Source of the DNA: Mycosarcoma maydis
Lineage: Eukaryota > Basidiomycota > Ustilaginomycetes > Ustilaginales
Direction of reading: 5' to 3'
Assembly: GCF_000328475.2 (NCBI RefSeq)
Contig: NC_026493.1
Coordinates: forward strand, 434,001 to 498,000
Length of the DNA: 64,000 nucleotides
The notes below the pieces were generated by a model. That model searched no databases. It saw only the letters and a list, made by a program, of their open reading frames with translations, and was not told the origin of the DNA. Each line of letters starts with the position of its first letter. Within the stretch, counting starts at the first letter, position 1. Below, one piece after another: positions 20,381 through 31,600 of this stretch. The position numbers and the translations under genes were made by a program.

Positions 20381-21877
20381 TTATGAAACGACCGAGAGAG
20401 GCGTCATCTTGAGCTGTGAAGACCAAGGAGTCGACGTGCCCGATGACGATGATGCGGGAGGAAGAGGCTGGATGGCGTCGATATCATCGTCGCTGTCGCG
20501 CTGAGCGTGTTCGGGCTTCTTCATGTCCAGCCTGCTCACGGATGCGGCTGGAGTGGAAGGGTAGGTGGGGGGGTTCGAGTAGGGAGAGTGTTGCTTGATG
20601 CGCTGTTGTTGTTGCTGTTGCTCTTCCTGTGCCTTTTCAACGTCGTGCGTGGTGGCAGCAGGTTCAAACCGACCGTACATGGTATCGATCACTCGATCCT
20701 CATCCACTCCGTCCTTCATGATGGTACCCCTGATCACGGCTCGTGCATGCATCACTGCAACCATGACAAATACAATCACCAGCCATACCAACATGCACTG
20801 AGCAACCACATTGATCGCCGTGCTGTTAAAAGCTTCTCCCAACTCTTGCGTAGCCAGCACGAATCCCGAGACCGGGAAAACGCACGCCCACCAAGCCAAG
20901 ATGAACTCCATCTCGCCTCTCTTCTTCTTGCTCAACATGACATCGATCAACGATGCTACGGTGAAGAGGTAGAACCAGGCGCTGAGGCTCCAAAGCAGCA
21001 CCGACGCCGCGAGTGCCGTGACCGAGAGAATCTCGTACGAGTTAGCTGGCAGGGAAACGGATGAGGAGAGAGCGGGTAGGATGCGTTGCATCTCGGACGA
21101 GAGACCAAGTAGGCAGATAATGGTAAACGCGGGCGGACCGACGTTCATGAACAGACCGGGTCGTGCACGAGACGGAGGGTAGCTGTGCGTCATGAGACGG
21201 AGAAGCAGGACGGCGTACATCATGATGGAAACGATGAAGCCAAGTCCTTGACACGTCAAACCGCAGACGGCTATGGCGAGCGCTGCTGAAGGGCTCTGCA
21301 TGGGAACCACCGAAGAAGCGATCGTGCCGCACAGCATAGCAGGGAAGATGGGAAGAACCCAAGCCGGGTTCATGTGGTGCAAAGACTGTTCCGCTCTGGA
21401 GAACAGAAACGTGTAGCAAACCAAGCTGACGATGATGGAAGCTACAAAGTAGATCCAGAACAGCACGCGGAGCACCACCTCCCACGCTTTCCCTGAGTTG
21501 TTACCGGCTACATTCGATAGGCCGATGATGGCGGTAGCGCACGCCAAGAGTGCTGTAGGAACGAAGCAGCACTCGATCGGATGCGAGAGCGTGTAGAGCA
21601 GCGAAGCTGGCGTCATGGTGTAGCGGACGATTTGCAAGGAGAAGAGTGCAATGAGATAGCAAACGTTGACAGCGAACAGGACAGCACCAATGCCAAATGC
21701 AATGTCAGAGTCGAAGATGCGCGCCATGAGAAGGTTGGCGATACCACCGAGTGACATGCATGATGTGAACCACGCAAAAGTCATGTGCTCGAGGCGGGCG
21801 AGGAAAAGGTTGAAGCGGCTACATTGTGGTGATGGTGTTGTCGATAGTGATTGTGATGACGACCGTGATAACGACAT
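20381..21877 (-). CDS. TDT-family transporter (C4-dicarboxylate/malic acid type)
   Basis: A single exon of 498 aa. The ATG at 21877 (MSLSRSS) is used; the frame upstream opens only with GTG. About ten hydrophobic helices span residues 30-380. Family-like segments are FAWFTSCMSLGGIANLL in helix 1, a HPIECCFVPTALL helix, NVGPPAFTIICLLGL, and LAWWACVFPVSGFVLAT near the C-terminal end, as in Mae1-type malate permeases of the tellurite-resistance/dicarboxylate (TDT) family. The C-terminal 100 residues are hydrophilic, with a Gln run and a Ser/Thr-rich end, probably cytosolic. Known of the family: plasma-membrane uptake of malate and succinate, or sulfite export in the SSU1 branch. I favour the dicarboxylate branch from the helix motifs, but the substrate is not proven. 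Confidence 0.82.
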   Translation of the reverse strand: MSLSRSSSQSLSTTPSPQCSRFNLFLARLEHMTFAWFTSCMSLGGIANLLMARIFDSDIAFGIGAVLFAVNVCYLIALFSLQIVRYTMTPASLLYTLSHPIECCFVPTALLACATAIIGLSNVAGNNSGKAWEVVLRVLFWIYFVASIIVSLVCYTFLFSRAEQSLHHMNPAWVLPIFPAMLCGTIASSVVPMQSPSAALAIAVCGLTCQGLGFIVSIMMYAVLLLRLMTHSYPPSRARPGLFMNVGPPAFTIICLLGLSSEMQRILPALSSSVSLPANSYEILSVTALAASVLLWSLSAWFYLFTVASLIDVMLSKKKRGEMEFILAWWACVFPVSGFVLATQELGEAFNSTAINVVAQCMLVWLVIVFVMVAVMHARAVIRGTIMKDGVDEDRVIDTMYGRFEPAATTHDVEKAQEEQQQQQQRIKQHSPYSNPPTYPSTPAASVSRLDMKKPEHAQRDSDDDIDAIQPLPPASSSSGTSTPWSSQLKMTPLSVVS

Positions 21878-23403
21878 GATGATAGCTATAGCTGCCACTG
21901 ATCAAGGATACGTGGAAAGTGTCGATATGTTTGTCGGTGGCGGTGGTAGTGGTGGAAGGTGGACAAGCGGGTAATGAGGCTACTGATAGTGAAAAGGTAT
22001 GCTGTATATGAGGAGTCACTGAGGATGCGGGTAGAGAAATGAACACGTTTAGACAGACGAGGTGAGTACATGCACCTGTTGGACGTCTCGGCCCGCCAGT
22101 CATCCAGCACAGAGAAGCAGCGCTGTCTCACACGGACGGCTCTGTGCCACCAGGGCAAGCTTGTGCTCGCAGCGCACCTCGAAAGCTTGGTTCGACAGGA
22201 TATTGCGTGTGCATACATTCCACAACGGCCAGCTGTCAAACCTCGCTAGCCGTCGAGGTGTAATGCGAGTGATAGTAACGTTCACAACCCAAATGTTGTC
22301 GCCAAGCGGTTTCGATAGACACTAGCGCCTCTCAGCTCTCAGGGGAGATAAAGTTTGCGAGGGTTCGCACGCTAAATGACAGGACGTTTTGGCCTTGGCA
22401 CCCGAGCCTGACATGGGCGCGTCGGCGAATTCACATGAAACCCCTCGCCGCAAGGCTAGGCTGTGCTTTCATCTGCCTCTACATCTGAGCAACTTTCACA
22501 CCGCCTGTGAATGACCATCGTACCTGGAACTTTCGCAACGGATGGTTGCTTGCATTCGCGCCTCGTGAGAAGGTAGCGTCATGAGTGGCGTGGGTACGGT
22601 AGCAGTGCACTAAAGGGTGACTATGGGTGGCGAGAAAGAGGTCATCGAGCGGGTTCTGAAAGGTGAGACGCATGTGCTTACGAGAGGCTAGTAAGCAGCA
22701 CTACCAACGACCCAAGAGAGAGAGAGTAACGGTCTAGTACACGGTGCGAACCCTTGGCACCCACGCTAGTGTACGTGTGTAGGTACACCACAGTTTTTGA
22801 AGTCCAACTTATTTCTCGTCACCTGTAAAGCACAAAGGAGCGAGATCAATGCGGCGGTGTTGGGGTCTTGCAGCATTAGCGTCATCTCGCCAAGTCGAAA
22901 GCGAGCTCGGATTGTTATCACGGCTAGAGGGAGGATAGCCAAGCGCCTATGCCGTAACCACGACGGTCGAGGTTCGGTGAGCGACTCTGCGGGCTTTGGT
23001 GAGAAGACGATATTGTTGTTGCGTCACCAATAGAAGCCTGCTGGATAGAATGCTGTTGGGCACGCAAGCGAGAGTTTGCCGACGGGATCAGGGAAAATGC
23101 CATATCCGACAGCTAAATTCAAGATTAAGTGCGTATGATGCAAACAGTCGCACTGCGCACTGTGCTCTACTGCACAATCATGAATATAATTAAGCAGGAA
23201 AGAACAAGTCACAGTTGCCGTTGCCGTTGCCGATCGCAATTTAAGCTTGATGATAGTCATGGGTGACCTAGTGCTGACCGAAGTCAAGAGTTTGGCTTTT
23301 TTTTGGGTGATTATTAGGCAGCACGTTCGTGATTGCTTGGCACACCCCATCTGCGCCCTCAGAATATGCCAAGGTTGCACTAAATATAAATTCAGGTTTC
23401 TCG

Positions 23404-23422
23404 CTCTCTCTCTCTCTCTCTC
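23404..23422. repeat. (CT)n dinucleotide run
   Basis: Nine to ten CT units in the A/T-rich part of the TDT-YHM2 spacer. Confidence 0.9.
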
Positions 23423-25062
23423 GCCTATCTTAACTACAAACTTCTTTCTGATAAGCAATCACGAACAGACTAAACTAAAAAAGGCCCGAAAAAAATTCGC
23501 CGCGAGCGGTTTCGCCTTGATTTTGACAGATTTGCGGCTGCCGCCACAATCACGCATCGCACTCTCGCTTCGGGTGATTTCGAAAAAATGCTCCGTCGGC
23601 GAAAGGAAGGAGCGGACGGAGTTGAAAATCAATTCTCCGTGCGTCCAGAAAGACACACAAGAGACCGAATCACGAACGAGAATCCATCAATCCACGATTG
23701 ACAGGCTTGCCCACGGATTGATTCGCTGATGACGACTGGACGAGGTCGACGTGGACAAAGTTTTGGCATCCACCTAAGTCGTATGTACCATCTAGACTCG
23801 ATTTCCTCTTTTCAGCTAAGTTAGTACGACATGCTTAGGCTGATAACATACACAGCAACCAAGAAACTTGGTTCACCTAGCAAAACGCTGCTAAGATGGT
23901 TGGCGCGTTTCAGCGGGTGGGCGCTAACGTCTTGGCGTTTCAAAAGCTCTTCAGAAAAACCCCCCTCAAAGTGCCTGCTATTAAAAAAGAAAGAAAACAT
24001 CCCGGTCTAACAGCGTAAGAAAAGCTTCTGATCCCGTGAACGGTCTAACATTTATACAAATTTATCGAAATAGGTGGTTCGCAGAGAAACAACAAAAAGA
24101 TAGGAATTTTGAAATAACGTTGACTTACAAAAACTCTCATGTGGGCCAACCGACGAATCGTGAATCGATCGATAAACGCAGATCACGACAAGAATCGTGA
24201 ATTTGAGACAGCCTATGGCCAGCGTGGTATGGTGGTATGCGCATCAATCGTGAATTGGTCGATTGCCCAAAAATTCATCGGCATATCATGTTGTGGATGT
24301 GGATGTGCGGCTCGCAGCTATCCCCTGTGCAAAAAAAAAAGTATACGAGAAGTATACGAGTTCTGTGTCGTCCCAGTAGATAGATCGCAAAAGCTTCTGC
24401 ACGTGCTTGGCAGCGAAGAGAGATACAGCGTTGTTCACAGCGAGAACGGTCAAGAGTCACAGTGATTGATAAGCAACACGCGAGTCTAGCACAGCTTAGC
24501 ACAAGTCGAGCCACGAGCCGTCGTCGATGCATCCAACCCCAACACGCTCCAACACGCTCCAAACCAAAACACCAAAACGAAAAACAAAACAAAAAAAGTG
24601 TTGGTCTGTACCTTGAGCGATACGCTGGCTGTTGGCCGAAAATCATCACGGAATCGTATGAGAATTGACAAGATCCGATCGGGGCGTTGAACGTTTCGAA
24701 AGAGTGCAGTGAAAACGGTGAAAATCGGGCCACTCGTCATTTGAATATCCGTGTATCCAAGCGAGTCGCAGTGCTGAGTCGTGGATGTGCTGCTCTTCTA
24801 CCCGCGCTTAACACTCACAACTGTGACAGCGCTAAACCAAATGACGGAGAGATCCACACTGTCGACTTTTTGACACGCGCAGTACGCGTTGGGGTCCGCG
24901 GTCTGCGGTTGCGCCCCAAAATGCAAACCGGGCTCGCAGCTGCGCATACATCAGTCAATCATTCGTGATTTGTGATTCTTCTCAAAATCGCCAGCCCGTG
25001 CGCCTATCGTGAATACACAGCTAAAGTGCAAGCATTCGTGAATCACCAAGGGGAAACCCTTT

Positions 25063-25170
25063 CTTTTCCTCGTTCTTGCGACCTTGACTCGATCCCCGTC
25101 ATCGTTCTCCCTTTGCTTCTCCTTCTCCTCAACTTGCTACACTGCCACTACTCCTCCTTTTCTCCCGCAA
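25063..25170 (+). promoter_or_regulatory. Pyrimidine-rich promoter tract upstream of YHM2
   Basis: A C/T-dominated stretch (CTTTTCCTCG, CTCCCTTTGCTTCTCC and similar) ends about 125 bp before the ATG at 25295. Such CT-rich tracts precede the start of highly expressed fungal genes. The functional reading is inference. Confidence 0.4.
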
Positions 25171-25294
25171 CCTAAAGGACGCGTAGGAATTTGATCGCAA
25201 ACGCATTCCGCATTCCCCCAGGCACACTCTGTTTTTCCCCGTTTGTCAAGGTTTGACTATTGCTCTCGACACATAGCTTTTGGCTGCTGCAACC

Positions 25295-26271
25295 ATGGCG
25301 CCACAACAAAAGGGATTTTCGTGGTCCAACATTGCGGTTGGATCCATCATGAACATTGTCGAGGTGCGTTGTTGTTTGGATTGTCCTCTCAAACAAGCTG
25401 GATAGATTGGCTGACGATTCTGGGACTCGACGTTTGGCATGTACAGGTGACGACGCTCGGTCAGCCTCTCGAGGTGGTCAAGACACAAATGGCATCGAAC
25501 CGACAGCAGACGATGATGCAGGCGCTCAAGACAGTTTCGTCTCGAGGAGGTGTTCTCGGCTTCTACCAAGGACTGATTCCATGGGCTTGGATCGAAGCGT
25601 CGACCAAGGGAGCTGTGTTGCTTTTCACCGCAGCTGAAGTTGAAAAGGTAGCCAAGAATGCCGGATTTTCGTCGGGAGCCGCTGGTCTGCTCGGAGGCAT
25701 GACGGGCGGTATCGCACAGGCGTATGCTACCATGGGATTCTGTACGTGCATGAAGACGGCCGAGATCACGCGGCACAAGCAGGCGGAAGCCGGAATCAAG
25801 CCTCCATCGACGTGGGCTGTGTTTGGCGACATCTACCGACGAGAAGGACTGAAAGGGATCAACAAGGGTGTCAACGCCGTCGCGGTTCGACAGTGCACCA
25901 ACTGGGGATCCAGAATGGGCTTCGCGCGTCTCGCCGAGAGCCCGATCCGAAGCCTCTCGGGCAAATCCGAAAAGGACAAGTTGAACGCCGCTGAGCGCAT
26001 TGCGTGCTCCAGTATCGGCGGTGCTTTGGCCACCTGGAATCAGCCCATCGAGGTCATCCGCGTCGAAATGCAGAGCATGGCCAAGGCCACTCCCGGAAGC
26101 AATCGTCCCGAAAAGTTGACCATCGGCAACACGTTTGCTTACATCTACAAGGAGAACGGCATCAAGGGTCTCTACCGAGGTGTCACACCAAGGATCTTCC
26201 TCGGCGTCTGGCAGACGATTTGCATGGTCAGCTTTGCCGACTACGTCAGGGAGTTTATCGGATCCAAATAA
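25295..26271 (+). CDS. YHM2: Mitochondrial citrate/oxoglutarate carrier, Yhm2-like
   Basis: Two exons, 25295-25363 and 25447-26271. The 83-nt intron (GTGCGT donor, ACAG acceptor) is phase 0 and joins MNIVE to VTTLGQPLEVVK. The product is 297 aa with the tripartite structure of the mitochondrial carrier family. Segments match yeast Yhm2 closely: VTTLGQPLEVVK, GLIPWAWIEASTKGAVLLF, MGFCTCMKTAEITRHK, GINKGVNAVAVRQ, WNQPIEVIRVEMQS and GLYRGVTPRI. Known of yeast Yhm2: it sits in the inner membrane, exchanges citrate for 2-oxoglutarate (supporting cytosolic NADPH and acetyl-CoA), and also binds mitochondrial DNA. It diverges from the TDT transporter gene and converges on the FAD gene. The open frame would extend in from 25243 only by reading through the intron. 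Confidence 0.95.
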
Positions 26272-26493
26272 ACGCACAAGCACAGCAGCGCAGAGCACCG
26301 CAGTGCAGCGACGTCCATGTCGAATCCTCTTTGCACAACACAGTCTACATGGCGCTTGTTGCGCGCGTCAGATGTACATATCGCTCACCTGCTTCCTGGT
26401 AAATGGGTGCTTTGAATCGTCATCCAGTTGACACAGTATTTGATTTGTGTGATGGTGCATACATGCGAGCGCATTTAGAGATGATAGTGCAAG

Positions 26494-27676
26494 CTACCAA
26501 CGCGCGTGGGGTGGAGCGGTGAGGTGTTCGCTTTGCAGAATGTGCTCTGCGACCAGTCGAACGGACACGACGCATCCTTCCAGTAACGGGATCCCCACAG
26601 CCCAAGNNNNNNNNNNNNNNNNNNNNNNNNNNNNNNNNNNNNNNNNNNNNNNNNNNNNNNNNNNNNNNNNNNNNNNNNNNNNNNNNNNNNNNNNNNNNNN
26701 NNNNNNCGTCTAGAGAAACCGATCTGCGCAACACGTGCTCCGCTGCGGTCTCGATCAAGTGGCCGAGTCGCGCTCGCAACGCCGGACGAGCGTGTTTGGG
26801 TGATGGCAATGGAGATGGCGATCGAACGGGAAAAGGGTTGACGACGAGGTCGCCGAGGGTATAAGTGCGCAGCGGATGCGCATCATCGCAAGTGTGACCG
26901 AGGTAGTGATGCCAAAGTGCAACGACGAGCAGCTGCAGATAGCCAAGGACGAGCAAGAGGAGTGAAGCAAAGTATGCACGCAGCCGATCAATGTGGTCCA
27001 AGATGCTCGAGAGTCTGACTGGACTCGATATGCGCAGACGGCCAAGATCAGCAGGAATGCCGACCCCACGCAGGCCGTTTGCGCCGTTGTACAGGACGGT
27101 GGGAGATGGGGCGCACGTGCTGGTCGGCGCAGACGGGTCGATGCTGTGAGACGATGAGGATGATGAGGACGAAGCCGACGAAGATGTGGCAACGGTAGAG
27201 GGTAGTAAAGCAGCAAACGAGTAGGTAAAGTTGGTCTTTTTGGTCGTGATTGCCAGATGGCGATAGAGAGCCAGAAGCTGGGGATAGTATCCGGCAGTGA
27301 AGGCACGCATGGGGACGTCGATGCGCAACGAGTGCGGTTGACTCGAGTGAGGATCAGCGATCATCGGCGTAGGCCGCTTGCGCGAGCGTAGCTGCCAAGT
27401 AGCGTTGTCGCCACGAGGGTTTTGGTGTGCACTATGCGAGCAAGTTGGAAGCGATGCAGGTGTACATGACGGTGTCAGAGGCAAGGGCACCGAGATGCTG
27501 GCGCTGTCCATTCCAAGCGTGGCAGCTCGCTCAAAGATCTCAACGCTGAGGTTGACTGGCGTGGAGGTCGAGAGTGGGTGGTGGGCGGTGAGGAGGTAGG
27601 TAGCGACAAGACCTGTAAGGCCAGAGCCCACAATGGCTACGCGAACCTCTCTACATGAAGGCGAAGGCGTTGACAT
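26494..27676 (-). CDS. FAD-dependent (amine-oxidase-like) oxidoreductase, interrupted by assembly gap
   Basis: The ATG at 27676 opens a frame whose first 323 residues precede the N run. It begins with a dinucleotide-binding fold (VRVAIVGSGLTGLVATYLL, then EIFERAATLGMDSASI), with RIDVPMRAFTAGYYPQLLALY further on and a hydrophobic helix (about residues 230-255). After the gap, continuing in the nominal frame gives an unconvincing tail. The alternative frame from 26604 reads WAVGIPLLEGCVVSVRLVAE and stops at 26494-26496, which fits the C-terminal FAD-contacting segment of FAD amine-oxidase-type proteins (GIPLLEGC). I therefore end the gene at 26494. The 100 N do not keep the frame, so the missing length is unknown; family members are commonly near 500 aa or more. 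The substrate is unknown. Confidence 0.72.
26607..26706. other. Assembly gap (100 N)
   Basis: Exactly 100 undetermined bases inside the FAD oxidoreductase gene. The round number suggests a placeholder rather than a measured length. If the gene is uninterrupted, the true missing length must be a multiple of 3. Confidence 0.98.
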
Positions 27677-28658
27677 GCCGATCTATGCGCGTATCCCGGA
27701 GGCTGCCAAGAAACAGATGGACAAGGAAGCGTGTCCAGGGCCGGAGCAGGGACTTAGTAGGTAGCGATAGGCGTCCACCGCATGACGCTGGTTGGCTATA
27801 CTTGGATCCGAAATTCTCGATCGTAACAAAACCAAGGAAAGGTCTACCTGTCGTATGGTGGTCAAGCGATCGACGACAAGAAGAACAAGACGGAACGCCA
27901 AGGCCAATTCCTTGTTCGTACTCGTACTCGTGGGCGTGGTTCTGGTTCTGCTTGGTGGAGTTGTGGTGGTGGTGACCAAAATTCAGGGCGGAAACCTTTG
28001 ACGTTTGCCCTGTCGAGTTTGCGTGAAAACCTTAATTTTCAGACAGTTTCCACAGTTGAATAATCATGAAAATCACGTGAATGTACAGTTCAATCTGCAA
28101 TCGATGGATCTGCGTGGTTGATTGTTGCCCGATTCTTGCAATCGGGCTGTTCTCGGTTTGAGATGTCCGTCACGAATTGTCTATTTTTCCGACAATCTTC
28201 TTGCCTTCGGAACGAAAGAGACACACGCATCGACATGACACGTGACACGTTCACTCACAACTGCGAGAGCTTCTGCGGTGTGCGTTGTGCGTTGTGCGTT
28301 GTGCGTTGTGCGCTCAAGTTTAACATCTGCCGACTACTCAACGTGCAATCACGAATCGTGAATCGTAAATCTGTATGACAAATCATTTGGTGAGCGCTCT
28401 GCCTCCTGACTAAAAATTGAAGCTCAGTGTGGGCTTTTACACTTGCACATTCGTGATTCATTCACGATTGATTGACAACTGACAATGGACGCTTTGTGCT
28501 TCTTCGCTTGTCTTGGTACCACCACGTCCATTCATCCACTTGATCCAAGTTAGGCTAGCCAGCTCCCACTAGCTCGATCCAAACATACTTTGGACGTCAT
28601 CACGCGTAACCGCCGCTCACAACCCTTGTTGCATACCAACAGCTGCACTCGGCTCACC
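27677..28658. other. Divergent intergenic region between FAD and helicase genes
   Basis: No supportable gene. It contains the heptamer array at 28280-28314, a TCACGA dyad at 28349-28361 and further TCACGA-type motifs near 28450. Both flanking promoters should lie here. Confidence 0.6.
28280..28314. repeat. Heptamer array (GTGCGTT)5
   Basis: Five tandem 7-bp units, the last with C for T. It is the reverse complement of the array unit at 11731-11751. Confidence 0.95.
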
Positions 28659-31600
28659 ATGTCCGATTCTTCCTCGGCACGCCCAGCTGGCGCTTCTCGC
28701 TCGTCTTCCTCTGCCATACCGCACAACGCCAATAACGACACCAACAACGCCACCACCGTCACTTCAAACTGGGGTCGTGGCACCCCCGCTGCCTCGTCGC
28801 ACCAGAGTTCCAAAAAGAAACCCACTGCTTCTCGCTCTAGAGCAGCGGCTGCATCTGCTTCAAAACCAGCAAAGGACACACAGGGCGCCAACGCAGCCAG
28901 CACAGCCAGCACAGCCAGCACAGCCAGCATCCCTGCCTCATCATCCAAATCCACAACTTTGATACCGCCCTCTTCCACTTTCAGATCAGGTACACCCGCC
29001 AAGCCGACCAAGTTTCTTCCAACACAGCCGCTCCCTTACCACTCGCTCCAAAACCTCAAAGACTACTACCACGGCCTCATCGAGAGCGGTCTCGTCAAAA
29101 AGGCTTGGCTCGACAACCCCAAGAATGCCATTCAGAACTATGTTCTTCACCGCACCGGTACCTATCCTGTCTACACGGTCGAAGAAGGGCAGGTCCAAGG
29201 TCGAAGAGATACCAACTTTCGCTGCACGCTTTACTTTGATCCTGAGTACGACTGGCACGTCTACGCCGATGCAAAGTCTGCAAAGGATTCCGAACGGCTA
29301 GCTGCTCTTCATGCCGTCCTCTTTCTTCAAAATAGCGGCGACATTCTCACAAAAACGCCCACCGCCTCGGCACCCGCTCCAATCGTTCCTCAGCAACACG
29401 GTCCACTCATCAAACTCAGCGATGGGTCCGAACTCACCGTTCAGCGTGCTCGCGAGTTTATCGACTTTTACTGCAAGCGCTTCAACCTTGGCAAACCCGA
29501 CATCCGCCAGTCTACAGCTAAACCCGCCAAGCACGCCAAACCAAAGCGTGGTGGTGCTCGCAAATCGTCGTCTTCCACCACCCCTCACCAGTCGTATGCC
29601 TCCATGTATATTGCTGGCAACGAGATTGGCGCCGCCGTCGGAAAGAACAAGAAGCAGGCCGTTGCCAATTGCTACCTCGAATCCGTCTCCTACATCGAGT
29701 CCACCGACCCTTCGCTTTGGAAAACCTTTTCACTCCTCCACAAACCTGGCATGTCGATCCTCAAGGCGCCTCACGTCACTTTTAGCATGAGCGAAGAGCT
29801 CGACGACTCGGTTCAGAACATTTACGACACCATGATCCGCAGCAAGATCTACGCAAAGCGTCCTCGCACCGTCGGTGCCAACATCCCAGGCCAAGATCCT
29901 AACGCTACCTCGAACGACGTCAACGACCAACTTGAAAAGCAGCGTCAGATGCGTCAGCAGCGCGCACGTCGCTTCCATCAGCACTTTGGCGCCACCGAGG
30001 AGTCGCTTCAACGTAAAAGCGAACAGCTCCAACTCTCGCTTGCCAACTACTACTCGAGCGACGCTTTGGCCAGCATGCGCTCGCAGCGCCTCAGTCTACC
30101 TGTCTCGCAAAAGCAATCCGACGTCCTCGTCAAGGTGGAGCTCAACCAAGTCACCATCTGCATGGCCGCAACCGGTTCAGGTAAGACGACCCAGATTCCA
30201 CAGATTCTCTTTGACGACTACATCCTCCAAGGCAAAGGTGCCAAATGCAATATTGTCTGTACCCAGCCAAGAAGGATTGCCGCCATCAGCGTTGCAGAAC
30301 GTGTCGCCAAAGAGAGAGGCGAAAAGCTCGGTCAGACCGTCGGTTATCAGGTCCGCTTCGAGGCCAAGCCGCCCCAACCCGACGGTTCCATCACCTTTTG
30401 TACCACCGGTGTCTTTTTGAGACGCCTTCAGTCGGCGCTCGGCGATGCAGAGTCGTCCAACACTTTTCTTGACTCGATCACCCACGTCGTCATTGATGAG
30501 GTACACGAACGCGACGTCGAGACCGATCTCCTCCTCGTCGTCATCAAGCGTCTCTTGGCCGAACGTCGCAGGCTGGGCAAGAACGAGATCAGGGTGGTGC
30601 TCATGAGTGCCACCATCAACCCCACCCTCTTTCAATCCTACTTTGCCGACGCCCTAGGCAATCCTGCTCCGGTTGTCGAGATCCCCGGTCGAAGCTACCC
30701 GGTCGAAAAGCATTACTTGGAAGAGACGGTACGCAAGCTCGAATCGCTTCGTCTCACCCCACAGATGGGTGGCTGGGTGTGGGGCGAGAAGAACGTTCGC
30801 GACTATATCGAGCGTGAAATTTATCAACGAGGTGGTTCCGTCTCGCGCAGCATCAGCAGCAACAATGCAAGGGGCGGCCCAAGTGGTGGATATGAGAATC
30901 ATGCCATCACCAGCACCAGCACCAACGAGCGTGTCGATGCCATGGCCGACCAAGTCGATGATCTCGAGATCCCATATGCGCTTGTAGCTCTCATCATTGC
31001 CTATGTGCTGTCCATCAGCGATGACGGCCATGTGCTTGTCTTCTTGCCCGGTTGGGAAGAGATCAAGGCGGTCAATCTGATTCTTACCGATACTCAATAC
31101 CATCCGCTCCTCCGCACCGACTTTAACGATCGCGACCAGTACGAGATCCACATTCTTCACTCAACGGTCCCCGTTCAGGACCAGCAGGCCGTGTTCGAGC
31201 GCGTACGTCACAACGGCATTCGGCGTGTGATTCTGGCTACCAACATTGCGGAAACCTCGATCACGATCCCCGATGTGGTCTACGTCGTCGACACGGGCCG
31301 TGTCAAGGAGAAACGCTTCGACCCGGAACGCCACCTTTCCAGTCTCGTCTCGGCGTGGGTGGGCACATCGAATTTGAACCAGCGTGCCGGTCGTGCCGGT
31401 CGTCATCGACCAGGAGAGTACTTTGGTGTGCTCAGCAAGGCTCGTTACGACCGTCTCAAGGTGAATCAGACGGTCGAGATGAAGCGAACCGATCTGAGCA
31501 ACGTCGTTATGCACATCAAGGCGCTCGACATTCCCGGCATGGAAGTCGAAGACGTGCTTGCATCGGCCATCGAACCGCCTGCGCCCGAGCGTGTGCTGGC

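Larger units (their letters stand above)
21878..25294. other. Divergent 3.4-kb intergenic region between TDT and YHM2 genes
   Basis: I cannot support any gene here; the open frames are short and unlike fungal coding sequence. The middle (about 23200-24700) is visibly richer in A/T and homopolymer runs than the rest of the window. It contains a (CT)n run at 23404-23422, a copy of the AGCTAAGTTAGT motif at 23812-23825, and a direct duplication of a 10-mer near 24540-24562. The right end (25063-25170) is a pyrimidine-rich tract typical of a strong fungal promoter and is listed separately. Confidence 0.55.

Noticed and set aside
23247..23729. 160-aa plus-strand frame in the A/T-rich island
   Set aside because: Runs through the (CT)n microsatellite and homopolymers; no signal peptide or domain.
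25243..25446. Single-exon YHM2 starting at 25243
   Set aside because: It would translate the intron; the spliced form matches the Yhm2 N-terminus and has consensus splice sites.
25246..26298. 350-aa minus-strand frame opposite YHM2
   Set aside because: Long antisense frames are common in GC-rich third-position genes; no family features, and YHM2 on the other strand is unambiguous.
26420..26606. C-terminal tail of the FAD gene read in the nominal frame through the Ns
   Set aside because: The tail is basic and unlike the family, while another frame gives the expected GIPLLEGC segment; the N count is a placeholder.
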